NCBI RefSeq assembly: GCF_001457035.1
Contig: NZ_KQ758617.1
Coordinates: 1,550,001-1,614,000 of the forward strand
DNA: 64,000 bases
Origin: Fictibacillus enclensis
GTDB lineage: Bacteria > Bacillota > Bacilli > Bacillales > Fictibacillaceae
Direction of reading: 5' to 3'
This document shows, piece after piece, positions 49,863 to 58,473 of the stretch. A program made the translations under genes and the position numbers. Every line of letters starts with the position of its first letter. Position 1 is the stretch's first letter. Below the pieces are notes generated by a model. The model worked only from the letters and a program-made list of their open reading frames with translations, searched no databases and was not told the DNA's origin.

Positions 49863-51245
49863 TCAAGCATGGACTGCCTGACCCGTTGTATTCGCAATTG
49901 CTTCTGAAATGGCTTCAGACAGCGTCGGATGGGCAGCAATAAAATCCTCCAGAACATCCACGGTTAGTTCACCGTGTATCATGAGTGTTCCCTGGCCAAT
50001 CAGTTCTGTCGCCCGCGGACCGACAATGGAAAGCCCCAGAACTTCATTGTACTGAGGTTCAATGAGCACTTTGACCTTTCCGGAAGGTTCGTTAAGGATC
50101 ATCGCCTTGCCGTTGGCTCCAAACGAGAATTCTCCCACTTTCACCTCTGTGTACTGTTCTCTTGCCTGCTTTTCTGTCAAGCCGACACTGGCGATCTCCG
50201 GTGATGTATAAATGCACCGCGGGACAGCTCTGTAATCGGCTCGTTTATGTCTTCCACACGCATTTAAAGCGGCAACCGTTCCTTCGTGAAATGCAACATG
50301 TGCAAGCAATATTCCCCCTGTCACATCTCCCGCCGCATAAATATGCGGCACGTTCGTCTGCATAAACTCGTTTACTTGTATTCCGCCTCGATCAGCAGCT
50401 ACTCCAATTTCGTCAAGCCCCAGATCGGATACTAAGGGGGTTCGTCCTACCGAGACCAAAACCTTATCCGCTTTTAATTCAACCGTCCGACCAGCATCTT
50501 CATAAACCGCCATTCTTCTGTCAGCATCAAGCAATTTTAAAGAAGCGGACGTATGGATGTCTACACCGTCCCTGGCCAGTCGGTCCTGAAGAACAGCTGC
50601 CATATCCTCGTCTTCCCCCGGAAGGAGTTGATCCGCCATCTCTATGATCGTTACCTTTGTTCCGAACCGGGTATAAATACTTGCAAACTCGCACCCTATA
50701 ACTCCTCCGCCCACAATTAGAAGAGTTGCAGGGATGGAATCGAGTTCCATCGCTTTCCCGCTGTCAATAACCCATTCTCCGTCAAAAGGCGCAAAAGGGA
50801 GCTCTGCAGGCTTTGATCCTGTAGCGATAATGCATGAATGAAAATCTATCATTCTTTCAGAACCGCTCCTTTCACGAACATGCAGGGTATTTTTCCTCAG
50901 AAACCCGGCCTTCCCCTGAATGACGGTTATCCGGTTCTTTTTCATCAAATATTGTATGCCGGCAACCAGCTGGTCTCTAATTGAGTTTTTGCGCTGCTGC
51001 ACGGTTCTCCAGTCAATAACCGGTTCCATAGAGGAAAGTGAGATGCCGAATTCCCCTGCATGCTGAACCTTTTCGAGTACTTCCGCGCTTTCTAGGAGAG
51101 CTTTTGTCGGCATACAACCTTTATTCAAACAGGTGCCTCCCAAAGCGGTATGATCAATTAAAATTACCTCTTTTCCCTGTTGTGCCGCAGTAATGGCAGC
51201 AACATAGCCGGCAGGGCCGCCCCCGATTACGGCGATTGTTTCCAT
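49863..51245 (-). CDS. acoL: Acetoin dehydrogenase E3, dihydrolipoyl dehydrogenase
   Basis: 460-residue flavin disulfide reductase. Seen: IAVIGGGPAGYVAAITAAQQ (FAD), redox disulfide in GGTCLNKGCMPTKALLES, LIVGGGVIGCEFASIYTRFG (NAD), HIYAAGDVTGGILLAHVAFH, and the C-terminal active-site AAHPTLSEAI (His-Glu pair). AGAAGGTGATGAA precedes the ATG. It reoxidises the lipoyl arm of AcoC. 15 bp after acoC. Confidence 0.92.
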   Translation of the reverse strand: METIAVIGGGPAGYVAAITAAQQGKEVILIDHTALGGTCLNKGCMPTKALLESAEVLEKVQHAGEFGISLSSMEPVIDWRTVQQRKNSIRDQLVAGIQYLMKKNRITVIQGKAGFLRKNTLHVRERSGSERMIDFHSCIIATGSKPAELPFAPFDGEWVIDSGKAMELDSIPATLLIVGGGVIGCEFASIYTRFGTKVTIIEMADQLLPGEDEDMAAVLQDRLARDGVDIHTSASLKLLDADRRMAVYEDAGRTVELKADKVLVSVGRTPLVSDLGLDEIGVAADRGGIQVNEFMQTNVPHIYAAGDVTGGILLAHVAFHEGTVAALNACGRHKRADYRAVPRCIYTSPEIASVGLTEKQAREQYTEVKVGEFSFGANGKAMILNEPSGKVKVLIEPQYNEVLGLSIVGPRATELIGQGTLMIHGELTVDVLEDFIAAHPTLSEAISEAIANTTGQAVHA

Positions 51246-51260
51246 TTCATCACCTTCTTT

Positions 51261-52502
51261 CTATACCAGCATTGAAAACGGCTCTTCCAGATACCCTTTA
51301 ATTTCCTTTAAAAAAAGGGCAGCTGGTGCGCCATCCACGAGCTGGTGATCAAAGGTTAGGCTGATCGGCAGAATGCTGCGGCGTTCCAAATTATCTCCCC
51401 GGTACACAGGCTGGTCTTCCGCTGCCCCCACACCAAGGATTCCCGCTTCCGGAGGATTCAGGATCGGAGTAAAATGCTCAACGCCATACGCTCCCAGGTT
51501 AGTGATGGTAAAGGTTGAACCTGTCATTTCTTCACTGCCAAGCTGATTCTCTCTTGCCTTTTTCGCCAACTCCCTAATCGAAGCGGATAATTGAGACAAA
51601 GAAAGTTTTTCAGCATCATTAATGACCGGTACAACAAGACCTTTTTCCAATGCAACTGCCATCCCCAAATGAACATTGTTTCTTTCATGGATCGAATAAT
51701 CAATCAAGGCACTATTCATGAACGGGTGCACCTGCAACGCTAAAATTGTGGCACGAGCAATAAAATCCGTTAAGGTGAGTTTCTCTCCAAACCTGCGTTT
51801 GACAGACGCTGCACTTTGAGCCTGCAGCGTTTTCAGCTCTGTAATGTCCGCTTTCATGTAAATGGTCAGCTGAGCGCTGTTTTGCAAGCTGCTGTGCATC
51901 CGTTCAGCGATCACTTTGCGCATTCCGGTTAGCGGCCGTGATGCCTGATCAGCCTTGGTGTTTGTTTCATTTTCTTTCCGCGCAGGAGGTTCCGGCCGGG
52001 ACTGTTGAGAAACGTTTTCGAGCGCCTTTTGCACATCTTCTTTGGTGATCCTTCCTCCCGGACCCGTTCCGGCCAGCGTCTGGATGTCCAGATTGGCCTC
52101 GGCAGCCATTTTTCTGGCAACCGGTGAGATTTTCACTTTCTCACCAGAGATCGTTACATGTGAAGGGTTTTCCTTTACCTGCGGGGATGCGGGAGCTGGA
52201 ACCTCAGGCTCCGCGACAATACTCGCAGCTGCCTCCTCTTGGGCTCCACTTACAACCTTTTCATCCGGCTGTCCAATGTAGGCGATCGGCGTTCCGGGAG
52301 GCACACCCTTCCCCTCCTCTACGGCAATTTCCAGAAGAATGCCTTCTCCGGGAGACTCTATCTCCATCTCTATTTTTTCAGAATTAATGCTGGCGATCAG
52401 CTCTCCTTTTTGTACCGGATCTCCCACTTTCTTGTTCCAGACAGAGACCGTTCCTTCTTTCATCGCCATTCCGAGTTTTGGCATGACAACATTGATGGCC
52501 AT
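51261..52502 (-). CDS. acoC: Acetoin dehydrogenase E2, dihydrolipoyl acetyltransferase
   Basis: 413-residue E2 subunit. One lipoyl domain (about 1-78, lipoyl-lysine in INSEKIEMEI), linker, peripheral subunit-binding domain (about 115-150, KISPVARKMAAEANLDIQTL then AGTGPGGRITKEDV), and catalytic domain with the active-site DHQLVDGAPA near the C-terminus. ATG at 52502 with GGAGAG upstream; the longer in-frame extension runs through acoB's end and has no ribosome site. It transfers the acetyl group to CoA, releasing acetyl-CoA. Confidence 0.92.
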   Translation of the reverse strand: MAINVVMPKLGMAMKEGTVSVWNKKVGDPVQKGELIASINSEKIEMEIESPGEGILLEIAVEEGKGVPPGTPIAYIGQPDEKVVSGAQEEAAASIVAEPEVPAPASPQVKENPSHVTISGEKVKISPVARKMAAEANLDIQTLAGTGPGGRITKEDVQKALENVSQQSRPEPPARKENETNTKADQASRPLTGMRKVIAERMHSSLQNSAQLTIYMKADITELKTLQAQSAASVKRRFGEKLTLTDFIARATILALQVHPFMNSALIDYSIHERNNVHLGMAVALEKGLVVPVINDAEKLSLSQLSASIRELAKKARENQLGSEEMTGSTFTITNLGAYGVEHFTPILNPPEAGILGVGAAEDQPVYRGDNLERRSILPISLTFDHQLVDGAPAALFLKEIKGYLEEPFSMLV

Positions 52503-52530
52503 CTTCGTTTCTCTCCTTTCCTTTATGCTG

Positions 52531-53562
52531 TTACACGCTAAGCGCGTTTTCTCCCAAGAGCTCCGAAACCACCTGTACGACCTTTTCCGGAGTTGGAAGG
52601 TAAATGTCTTCCAGCGGTGGAGAAAACGGAACCGGTGTATGCGGAGCGGTAATGCGCTTGATCGGAGCATCCAGTAAATCAAACCCTTTATCGGCAACAA
52701 GCGCTGCGATATCTGTCGCCATGCTGCACCGTGGATTCGCTTCGTCAATGACTACCACGCGGTTTGTTTTGGACACCGAAGCCAGAATCGTACCTTCATC
52801 AAGAGGAGAAAGGCTCCTTGGATCAACAATTTCAGCCTGGATGCCTTTTTCCGCCAACTGATCAGCAGCGGTCAGGGCAACCTGGACCATTTTTCCGATC
52901 GCAACAATGGTAATGTCGCTTCCTTCACGTTTGATATCTGCTTCTCCAAATGAAATAGTGTAATAGTCTTCCGGCACTTCGCCTGTCATGTTATACAGAG
53001 TCTTGTCTTCAAAAAAGATGACAGGATCATCGTCCTCAATCGCCTTTAACAGCAATCCTTTGGCGTCATAAGGAGTGGATGGAACCACCACTTTAATACC
53101 AGGAATGGCCGTAAAGAGGGCATACAGGCTTTGGGAATGCTGGGCCGCTGCTCGAAAGCCGGCGCCATGTGTGGTCCGGATGGTGATCGGAACTTTTGCT
53201 TTACCGCCAAACATGTAGCGGAATTTTGCCCCCTGGTTGAGCACCTGATCGAGGCAGGACCCGATGAAATCATTAAACATCAGCTCGGCTATCGGCCGAA
53301 GCCCCGTGGAAGCCGCTGCCATTGCAGCTCCGACATATCCCGCTTCGGTAATGGGAGTATCCAGCACGCGTTCCCGTCCGAATTCCTGAACAAGGCCCTT
53401 CGTTACACCAAGCACTCCGCCCCAGGCTTCATCATCCTGAAGGTGGTCAACCTGCGCACCTCCTGCCACATCTTCACCAAGCAGCAGTACATTTTCATCT
53501 TTTCTCATCGCAAGCTTCATTGCTTCATTTATGGCATCAGCCATACTGATTGTTCTTCCCAT
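52531..53562 (-). CDS. acoB: Acetoin dehydrogenase E1 beta subunit
   Basis: 343-residue TPP-dependent beta subunit (transketolase pyrimidine and C-terminal domains). Seen: ISMADAINEAMKLAMRKDEN, VLLLGEDVAGGAQVDHLQDD, GGVLGVTKGLVQEFGRERVL, TPITEAGYVGAAM, RTTHGAGFRAAAQHSQSLYA and IEIVDPRSLSPLDEGTILAS-like C-terminal. AGGAGGAAGGGAC precedes the ATG. Forms the acetoin-cleaving E1 with AcoA. Confidence 0.92.
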   Translation of the reverse strand: MGRTISMADAINEAMKLAMRKDENVLLLGEDVAGGAQVDHLQDDEAWGGVLGVTKGLVQEFGRERVLDTPITEAGYVGAAMAAASTGLRPIAELMFNDFIGSCLDQVLNQGAKFRYMFGGKAKVPITIRTTHGAGFRAAAQHSQSLYALFTAIPGIKVVVPSTPYDAKGLLLKAIEDDDPVIFFEDKTLYNMTGEVPEDYYTISFGEADIKREGSDITIVAIGKMVQVALTAADQLAEKGIQAEIVDPRSLSPLDEGTILASVSKTNRVVVIDEANPRCSMATDIAALVADKGFDLLDAPIKRITAPHTPVPFSPPLEDIYLPTPEKVVQVVSELLGENALSV

Positions 53563-53583
53563 TGTCCCTTCCTCCTTTTTCGA

Positions 53584-54579
53584 TTAATAGCTTACGTATA
53601 CATCGTTCAGTAAATCGGATGGTTCAGGATACTCGCTGTCTTCACTAAATTTGACCGCTTCTTCGATCGCCAGATCAACAGCGTTTTCAATTTCGACCAG
53701 TTCATTTTCAGCAAACATCTCTTTTTCCAGCAAATATTTTCTGAAATTGATAATGGCATCCTTTGTTTCCTTATGTTCCTGTTTATCTTCTTCCACCTTA
53801 TATTTCTGTGCATCTCCTTCAAAATGTCCGTAATTACGGTACGTGACACACTCAATTAATGTTGGTCCTTCACCTCTTCGTGCACGTTCAACCGCTTCTT
53901 CAGCTGCCTTGTAAACGGCAAGGATATCTTTCCCATCAACCGTGATTCCAGGAATATTGTAGCCGTGAGCCCGGTCAGCAATGGTTTTACAGCTTGAAGC
54001 ATAAGAGAACGGTGTAGCTTCTCCATAGCCATTGTTCTCCGCCACAAACACAACCGGCAGCTTCCAGATGGCGGCCAGATTAATGCCTTCATGGAAAGTT
54101 CCCTGGTTGTTGGCACCGTCACCGAAAAAGCAAACGCTTACATTATTGGTCTTTTTATACTTGGCCGTCAATGCAGCACCACAGGCCAAAGGAAAGCCAC
54201 CTCCAACGATTCCATTCGCCCCAAGCATGCCCTTGTCAAAGTCAGCGATATGCATGGATCCGCCTTTTCCTTTACAGAGTCCCGTCACTTTTCCATAAAT
54301 CTCGGCCATCATGCCATTCAGTCCGCATTCCTTGGCAATACAGTGGCCATGTCCGCGGTGTGTGCTCGTAATGCTGTCATAATCCGTCAAATGCGAGCAA
54401 ACGCCAACAGCTACCGCTTCTTCACCGGCATAAAGATGCACGAATCCCGGCAGCTTACCAAGCGAGAACAACTCATGCACCTTGTCCTCAAACTTTCTGA
54501 TCTCGAGCATTTTTCGGTACATCCACTGCGCCCTGTCATTTGTTAAAGATTCTACGTTCTGACTTTGCGTCGCTTCCAT
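53584..54579 (-). CDS. acoA: Acetoin dehydrogenase E1 alpha subunit
   Basis: 331-residue TPP-binding alpha subunit. Seen: MYRKMLEIRKFEDKVHELFS, FVHLYAGEEAVAVGVCSHLT, THRGHGHCIAKECGLNGMMA, the TPP/magnesium motif FFGDGANNQGTFHEGINLAA with AENN, and LIECVTYRNYGHFEGD. GGGAGGCTGAAGT precedes the ATG. First gene of the operon acoABCL-budC (gaps 15-28 bp), which cleaves acetoin to acetaldehyde and acetyl-CoA. Its promoter is a near-perfect sigma-54 site at 54628-54644. Confidence 0.93.
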   Translation of the reverse strand: MEATQSQNVESLTNDRAQWMYRKMLEIRKFEDKVHELFSLGKLPGFVHLYAGEEAVAVGVCSHLTDYDSITSTHRGHGHCIAKECGLNGMMAEIYGKVTGLCKGKGGSMHIADFDKGMLGANGIVGGGFPLACGAALTAKYKKTNNVSVCFFGDGANNQGTFHEGINLAAIWKLPVVFVAENNGYGEATPFSYASSCKTIADRAHGYNIPGITVDGKDILAVYKAAEEAVERARRGEGPTLIECVTYRNYGHFEGDAQKYKVEEDKQEHKETKDAIINFRKYLLEKEMFAENELVEIENAVDLAIEEAVKFSEDSEYPEPSDLLNDVYVSY

Positions 54580-54627
54580 ACTTCAGCCTCCCTGTCTTCC
54601 TTTTTTAAAAACTTCACTTTACTATGT

Positions 54628-54644
54628 AGCAAGATCCGTGCCAA
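54628..54644 (-). promoter_or_regulatory. Sigma-54 (SigL) -24/-12 promoter of acoABCL
   Basis: Minus strand TTGGCACGGATCTTGCT matches YTGGCACGRNNNTTGCW at every defined position, 49 bp upstream of the acoA start. The aco operon in Bacillus subtilis is SigL/AcoR-dependent, in agreement. Confidence 0.92.
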
Positions 54645-54695
54645 CTTGAAAAACCCTTCAGGAAAAGGGTTTTGAATTATTATGGAAGAAAAAAA

Positions 54696-54740
54696 CGAGA
54701 CGGAATGAGACGGTTGTCTCATTTTGTCTCGTTCTGTCTC
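54696..54740. promoter_or_regulatory. AcoR upstream activating dyads
   Basis: A dense group of GAGAC/GTCTC half sites: centre dyad TGAGACGGTTGTCTCA at 54706-54721 (6-bp arms, 4-bp spacer), flanked by CGAGAC at 54696-54701 and GTCTCG/GTCTC at 54726-54740, which are mirror-symmetric about the centre. It lies about 50-95 bp above the sigma-54 promoter, the normal place for an enhancer-binding protein site. Confidence 0.75.
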
Positions 54741-54781
54741 TGATAGTTTCATTAGTTTTACTAGTGTCTGTTAAATCAGTA

Positions 54782-55660
54782 CTAAGCAATAGAAGTCGGT
54801 GAACCAAATATTGTGGTGTACCCACTGATTGAGCTTAAGATCCGTTCCGCCTCTTCGTTATTCATCGAACCATAGCGCTCAACTGCATCGACAATTTTAG
54901 GGAACAAGTGAATATCTCCCGCACTGGCAAAACCAGCAATACCTGGGAAGGAAAGAACAAAGTGAACACAGGCATCGATTACTTCTTGTCGGTCGAAGGG
55001 CTCGTACCATGTAGCATAATTGCGCTCTTGTCCTTCTTCCCATGGTGCCTTTGCAATGGCCTTAATCACTCTGACTGCCACGTTTTGGCTGTTCGCTTCG
55101 GCCATTAGTGCATCAAACGCTGCCCGGTAATCAACCAGCGAGTACATATAATAATTAAGCGGAAGCAATACGGTGTCGAATGAAAAGCGCTTTAAAGCTT
55201 CCAAGTGGGTAACAGGAGCCTGATGTCCATGGCCAGTTATACCAATCGCTTTAATGATCCCTTCTTCTTTTGCTTCAATGGCGGCCTCCAGCGCGCCTCC
55301 TTTTGCTGTACATTTATCCAGCTCCTCGATCGTCCCTACGGCATGCAACTGAAGTAAATCCACTGAATCCACCCGCATCCGTTCCAACGAACGATAGATT
55401 TCTTCCTTCGCTTTTTCTTTCGTCCGTTGTCCCGTTTTCGTTGCTAAAAAGATATCGTTGCGGACTTCGCTGATGATCGGTCCCAACCTCACCTCTGCAT
55501 CCCCATAATCGGCGGCAGTATCAAAGTGATTCACTCCATGGTTCAGCGCATACGATATCGACTGATCCGCTTCTTCCTGCGTTACACTTCCCAAACTTGC
55601 TGCTCCAAACATAACCACTGAACCTTCATAACCCAAACGGCCAATTTTGCGTTTTAACAT
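54782..55660 (-). CDS. Aldo/keto reductase
   Basis: 292-residue NADP-dependent TIM-barrel reductase family. Catalytic aspartate and tyrosine in FDTAADYGDAEVRLG, lysine in IFLATKTGQRTKEKA, and histidine in LLQLHAVGT. The tail FPKIVDAVERYGSMNNEEAE is as in bacterial YdbC/AKR5-like proteins. GGGAGGGTTTTAC precedes the ATG. Monocistronic, immediately upstream of the aco control region on the same strand; it may supply or detoxify carbonyl compounds. Confidence 0.82.
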   Translation of the reverse strand: MLKRKIGRLGYEGSVVMFGAASLGSVTQEEADQSISYALNHGVNHFDTAADYGDAEVRLGPIISEVRNDIFLATKTGQRTKEKAKEEIYRSLERMRVDSVDLLQLHAVGTIEELDKCTAKGGALEAAIEAKEEGIIKAIGITGHGHQAPVTHLEALKRFSFDTVLLPLNYYMYSLVDYRAAFDALMAEANSQNVAVRVIKAIAKAPWEEGQERNYATWYEPFDRQEVIDACVHFVLSFPGIAGFASAGDIHLFPKIVDAVERYGSMNNEEAERILSSISGYTTIFGSPTSIA

Positions 55661-55783
55661 TGTAAAACCCTCCCTATTTGTGAGCTTCCTGGATAAAAAT
55701 TCATTCTATGGAGAAATGTAACCAAGCAATAGTAAAAAATCAAATATTTGGACTTTTTCAAAACTATAAACTTAAACAAATTG

Positions 55784-55822
55784 AAAAAGCCTGCAGTCAT
55801 GAAACTTGTCTGCAGGCTTTTT
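55784..55822. terminator. Terminator after yitT-type gene
   Basis: AAAAAGCCTGCAG/CTGCAGGCTTTTT, a 13-bp perfect stem with a 13-nt loop, T-runs on both strands. It follows the stop at 55831 on the minus strand. Confidence 0.88.
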
Positions 55823-55830
55823 CCGGATCA

Positions 55831-56703
55831 CTAATGAATATTATTCTTTCTGAAATTTCCGCCTTTAACTTCGGCTACGTCATATACCGTAACAAAAGCA
55901 CCTTCATCTATTTCGTTGATGATTTCTTTAATTTTGCTTTCCTCCAGACGGTTGATGACGCATGTAATTTCTTTAAATTTTTCCTTTGTGTAGCCGCCGT
56001 ATACTTCATTATATGTGGCACTTCGGCCTAAGCGGTCCCGAATGGTTTCTACCATTAATTCAGGTTCAGTTGTAATAATTTTAAACATTTTAGAGCCGCT
56101 TAATCCTTCTTCAACAATATGTATCACTTTCGATGCAATGAAATAGGCAATCGCAGACAGGATGCCCCCCTGAAGACCAAATACGAAGGAAACAAATATA
56201 AAAACAAACAAATTCAGGAAGAGGATAAAATCACTTGTACCGAATGGTAATTTTCTTGCGAGTAATACGGCAAGCATATCGATTCCATCCAAGGCACCAC
56301 CGTTACGCAAAGCCAAACCCATTCCTAGTCCAAGAATGATTCCCCCCACAACCGTGATCAGCAAGGTGTCTCCTTCAATAATTGCCGGCATATGATGCAT
56401 GAGGCTTGTTCCGAGTGCAAGCGAAGCAATGCCAATGACGGAAAAAATCGCGAAGCTTCTGCCAATTTGTTGATACCCTAACCATATAAAAGGAATATTG
56501 ATAATCGCAATTAGGACCCCAAGAGGCAGATCAAATAACTCTGAACCAACGATGCTAAGCCCTGTCACTCCCCCGTCTGAAACGCTGTTGGGAATCAAAA
56601 CGGTTTCCAGTCCATATGCCGCAATAAATCCTCCAATAATGATTGCTAGTCCTCGTATAGTCAGCCACAGTGCTTTGTTCTTTCGTTTTCTAATCGTTCG
56701 CAT
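55831..56703 (-). CDS. YitT family membrane protein (DUF2179)
   Basis: 290-residue protein: five predicted transmembrane helices (GFIAAYGLETVLIPNSVSDG is the first-loop signature; LDGIDMLAVLLARKLPFGTS is another) and a cytoplasmic DUF2179 domain (about 200-280: MFKIITTEPELMVETIRDRL, VINRLEESKIKEIINEID). AAAGAGGATTGGT precedes the ATG. The family has been suggested to act in transport or membrane stress; role unknown here. Monocistronic. Confidence 0.86.
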   Translation of the reverse strand: MRTIRKRKNKALWLTIRGLAIIIGGFIAAYGLETVLIPNSVSDGGVTGLSIVGSELFDLPLGVLIAIINIPFIWLGYQQIGRSFAIFSVIGIASLALGTSLMHHMPAIIEGDTLLITVVGGIILGLGMGLALRNGGALDGIDMLAVLLARKLPFGTSDFILFLNLFVFIFVSFVFGLQGGILSAIAYFIASKVIHIVEEGLSGSKMFKIITTEPELMVETIRDRLGRSATYNEVYGGYTKEKFKEITCVINRLEESKIKEIINEIDEGAFVTVYDVAEVKGGNFRKNNIH

Positions 56704-57009
56704 ACCAATCCTCTTTCAATCTTTATCTGATTTAAGTGTAACATAAAGTGGTCTTATATTACTTTTCCCTAAGATGGAATGAAAAATCAAATGAGGAACG
56801 AATGTTACTCCTTGTACATCACTTGTGGTACCTGCCAGGAACTAATGTCTGTGACGGCGATCCTCATTTTCCTCTTTCCCCATGTTGCATGAAGATGAAC
56901 TCCTTCACTTAATGCAAAATAAAGAGACACAGGAAGTGTAATCAGTAAACCGTTTTTAATATACCTTATTTGTTTATAAAGGGTATTATTTCTAATATCA
57001 AAAGAAAAA
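56704..57009. other. Gene-poor gap with a doubtful small frame
   Basis: About 305 bp without a supported gene. A minus-strand 80-codon frame ends at 56805 (ITLPVSLYFALSEGVHLHAT is its most protein-like part, a possible membrane stretch), but its TTG start lies on the M28 relic's terminator and no ribosome site precedes it. Possibly a decayed gene; I recognise no family. Confidence 0.3.
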
Positions 57010-57032
57010 GGCAGCTCTGATAAGCTGTCCTT
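57010..57032 (-). terminator. Terminator of the lost M28 peptidase gene
   Basis: GGACAGCTT/AGAGCTGCC-type stem (7-8 bp, AT-rich loop), followed on the minus strand by TTTTTCTTTT, 13 bp after the relic's stop. It now ends the sensor kinase transcript. Confidence 0.7.
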
Positions 57033-57044
57033 CCCTTTATTCCT

Positions 57045-57219
57045 CAATCCACCGGACGGTTTTCAAAAGGATATTCGACCGGATTCTGGTTATAGTTTGG
57101 TCCTGGGCAGACGACCTGGAACGTTGATGCTGCAACGATTTCCGCTGTTTGCTTCAGTTTTTCCTTATCGACCTTGTCCAGGGTATCTTCAGGCGTGTGA
57201 TACCATGCTAAATTTCTAC
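57045..57219 (-). pseudogene. M28 aminopeptidase C-terminal relic
   Basis: One minus-strand frame reads NLAWYHTPEDTLDKVDKEKL then KQTAEIVAASTFQVV and ends FENRPVD with a TGA at 57045-57047. The WYHTPEDTxDK(V/I)D segment carries the last zinc ligand (His) of M28-family aminopeptidases. Only about the last 58 codons remain, with their terminator. The upstream side is joined to the 3' end of the sensor kinase gene, whose last codons (SMLRFVEI) run into this relic, marking a deletion junction near 57220. Confidence 0.75.
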
Positions 57220-58434
57220 AAATCTCAACATTGACAGCGGAAGTTCTATATTTACTTTTGTTCCTCCATGTTCTCGTTTTCTAATATCCGCTATGCCCCA
57301 TTGCATGCCAAAACCGTGTTTTAATCGCTTGTCAACATTCGCCAAACCGATTCCTGTCGTCTGCCTCTGTTTTTCGGAAGGAAGTGACCGGGTCTGATCC
57401 CCAATGCCAATACCATCGTCCAAAATTTCTATGATAACTTTATTGTCAGTTTGATAGGCATGCAGTGAAATATGTATCGGTTCGCCTGAGGGCTCAAAAC
57501 CATGCACAATGGAATTTTCAATGATGGGCTGGATGGTGAAAATCGGGACTTGCATGGTCAACAAGGACTTATCCACTTCCAGCTGAAAATCAATTTTATG
57601 GCGGTAACGTGTTTGCTGGATTAATAGATAGTTTCTGACATGCTCGATTTCTTCTTGAAAGGGGACGTATTGTTCGGTATTTTTCAGGCTGTAACGAAGG
57701 ATTTTAGCCAACAGGTAGGTGACTTCCTGAGTTTGCTCGGCTTGCTCCATATAAGCGATGCGGGAGATCGTATTGAGTGTATTGAATAGAAAATGGGGGT
57801 TAATCTGTGATTGAAGAAATTTAAGTTCTGTTTCTTTCAGATCGCGTTCCAGCTGAGTTCTGCGCTGAAGCTCCTTAACCAATTTGTCGCTTTTACGAGA
57901 CAGCTCCTTTTTCGTCAAATAGGCATCACAGATTTTTACGATATGATTGGCAGTAACAAAGAGTAATTCGGCGATCGCTTCAATTTCGCTTTTCTTCTTG
58001 AAAAGCAGTTGATTGTAATGCATCCCTAGCTCCTCTGTGTTCAGGTCCAATTGATCCTTGTCCATTCTCATATCGGAAATGGTGTTCAATTCTGTTTCTG
58101 TCATTAAGACCTGACCGCAAAGAATGGCGCCCATGTACCTTCCCCGCAGCACGATAGGCGCCGCAAAATCTACCAATCCGGAATGACAGCGATGAAGAAC
58201 AGGGCGCTGGCGCTGGGCAGCCATTCTTCCAACATTTTCGTCTGAAAGCATGCAGCGGCGGAAGCCTTCGGGAGAAGAGCGGACATATCTACAAAAGCTT
58301 GTGAAGTTGCTGGCTTCGGTAATGGGCACACCTGTATCGTCACAAATCAAAACGGCGACACTGGTCGCATCCGCAAACTTGTTTTGGATTTCCTGCAATA
58401 TACTGACATCCACCAAATCAAGCAGCTTTTTCAC
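57208..58434 (-). CDS. Sensor histidine kinase with PocR ligand domain (LytS/YesM-type kinase)
   Basis: 408-residue two-component sensor. N-terminal PocR domain (about 1-165) with its cysteine/histidine set: FCRYVRSSPEGFRRCMLSDE, VLHRCHSGLVDFAAPIVLRG. Coiled coil, then HisK kinase: phospho-His in FLQSQINPHFLFNTLNTISR, RYSLKN, and ATPase IIENSIVHGFEPSG, LDDGIGI, TGIGLANVDKRLKHGFG. No transmembrane segment, so it senses a cytoplasmic ligand. GTG at 58434 with AAGGAG 8 nt upstream. PocR domains sense propanediol or similar hydrocarbon derivatives (established), and the dehydratase operon lies just upstream. The C-terminal eight residues derive from a relic. Confidence 0.87.
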   Translation of the reverse strand: MKKLLDLVDVSILQEIQNKFADATSVAVLICDDTGVPITEASNFTSFCRYVRSSPEGFRRCMLSDENVGRMAAQRQRPVLHRCHSGLVDFAAPIVLRGRYMGAILCGQVLMTETELNTISDMRMDKDQLDLNTEELGMHYNQLLFKKKSEIEAIAELLFVTANHIVKICDAYLTKKELSRKSDKLVKELQRRTQLERDLKETELKFLQSQINPHFLFNTLNTISRIAYMEQAEQTQEVTYLLAKILRYSLKNTEQYVPFQEEIEHVRNYLLIQQTRYRHKIDFQLEVDKSLLTMQVPIFTIQPIIENSIVHGFEPSGEPIHISLHAYQTDNKVIIEILDDGIGIGDQTRSLPSEKQRQTTGIGLANVDKRLKHGFGMQWGIADIRKREHGGTKVNIELPLSMLRFVEI

Positions 58435-58473
58435 ATCTGTCACTCCTTGTTATTGAAATGTTCAGTCTCTTTT

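Noticed and set aside
56805-57047. 80-codon minus-strand frame
   Set aside because: Starts with TTG on the stop region of the M28 relic, contains its terminator, lacks a ribosome site and matches no family I know; kept only as a note on the gap.
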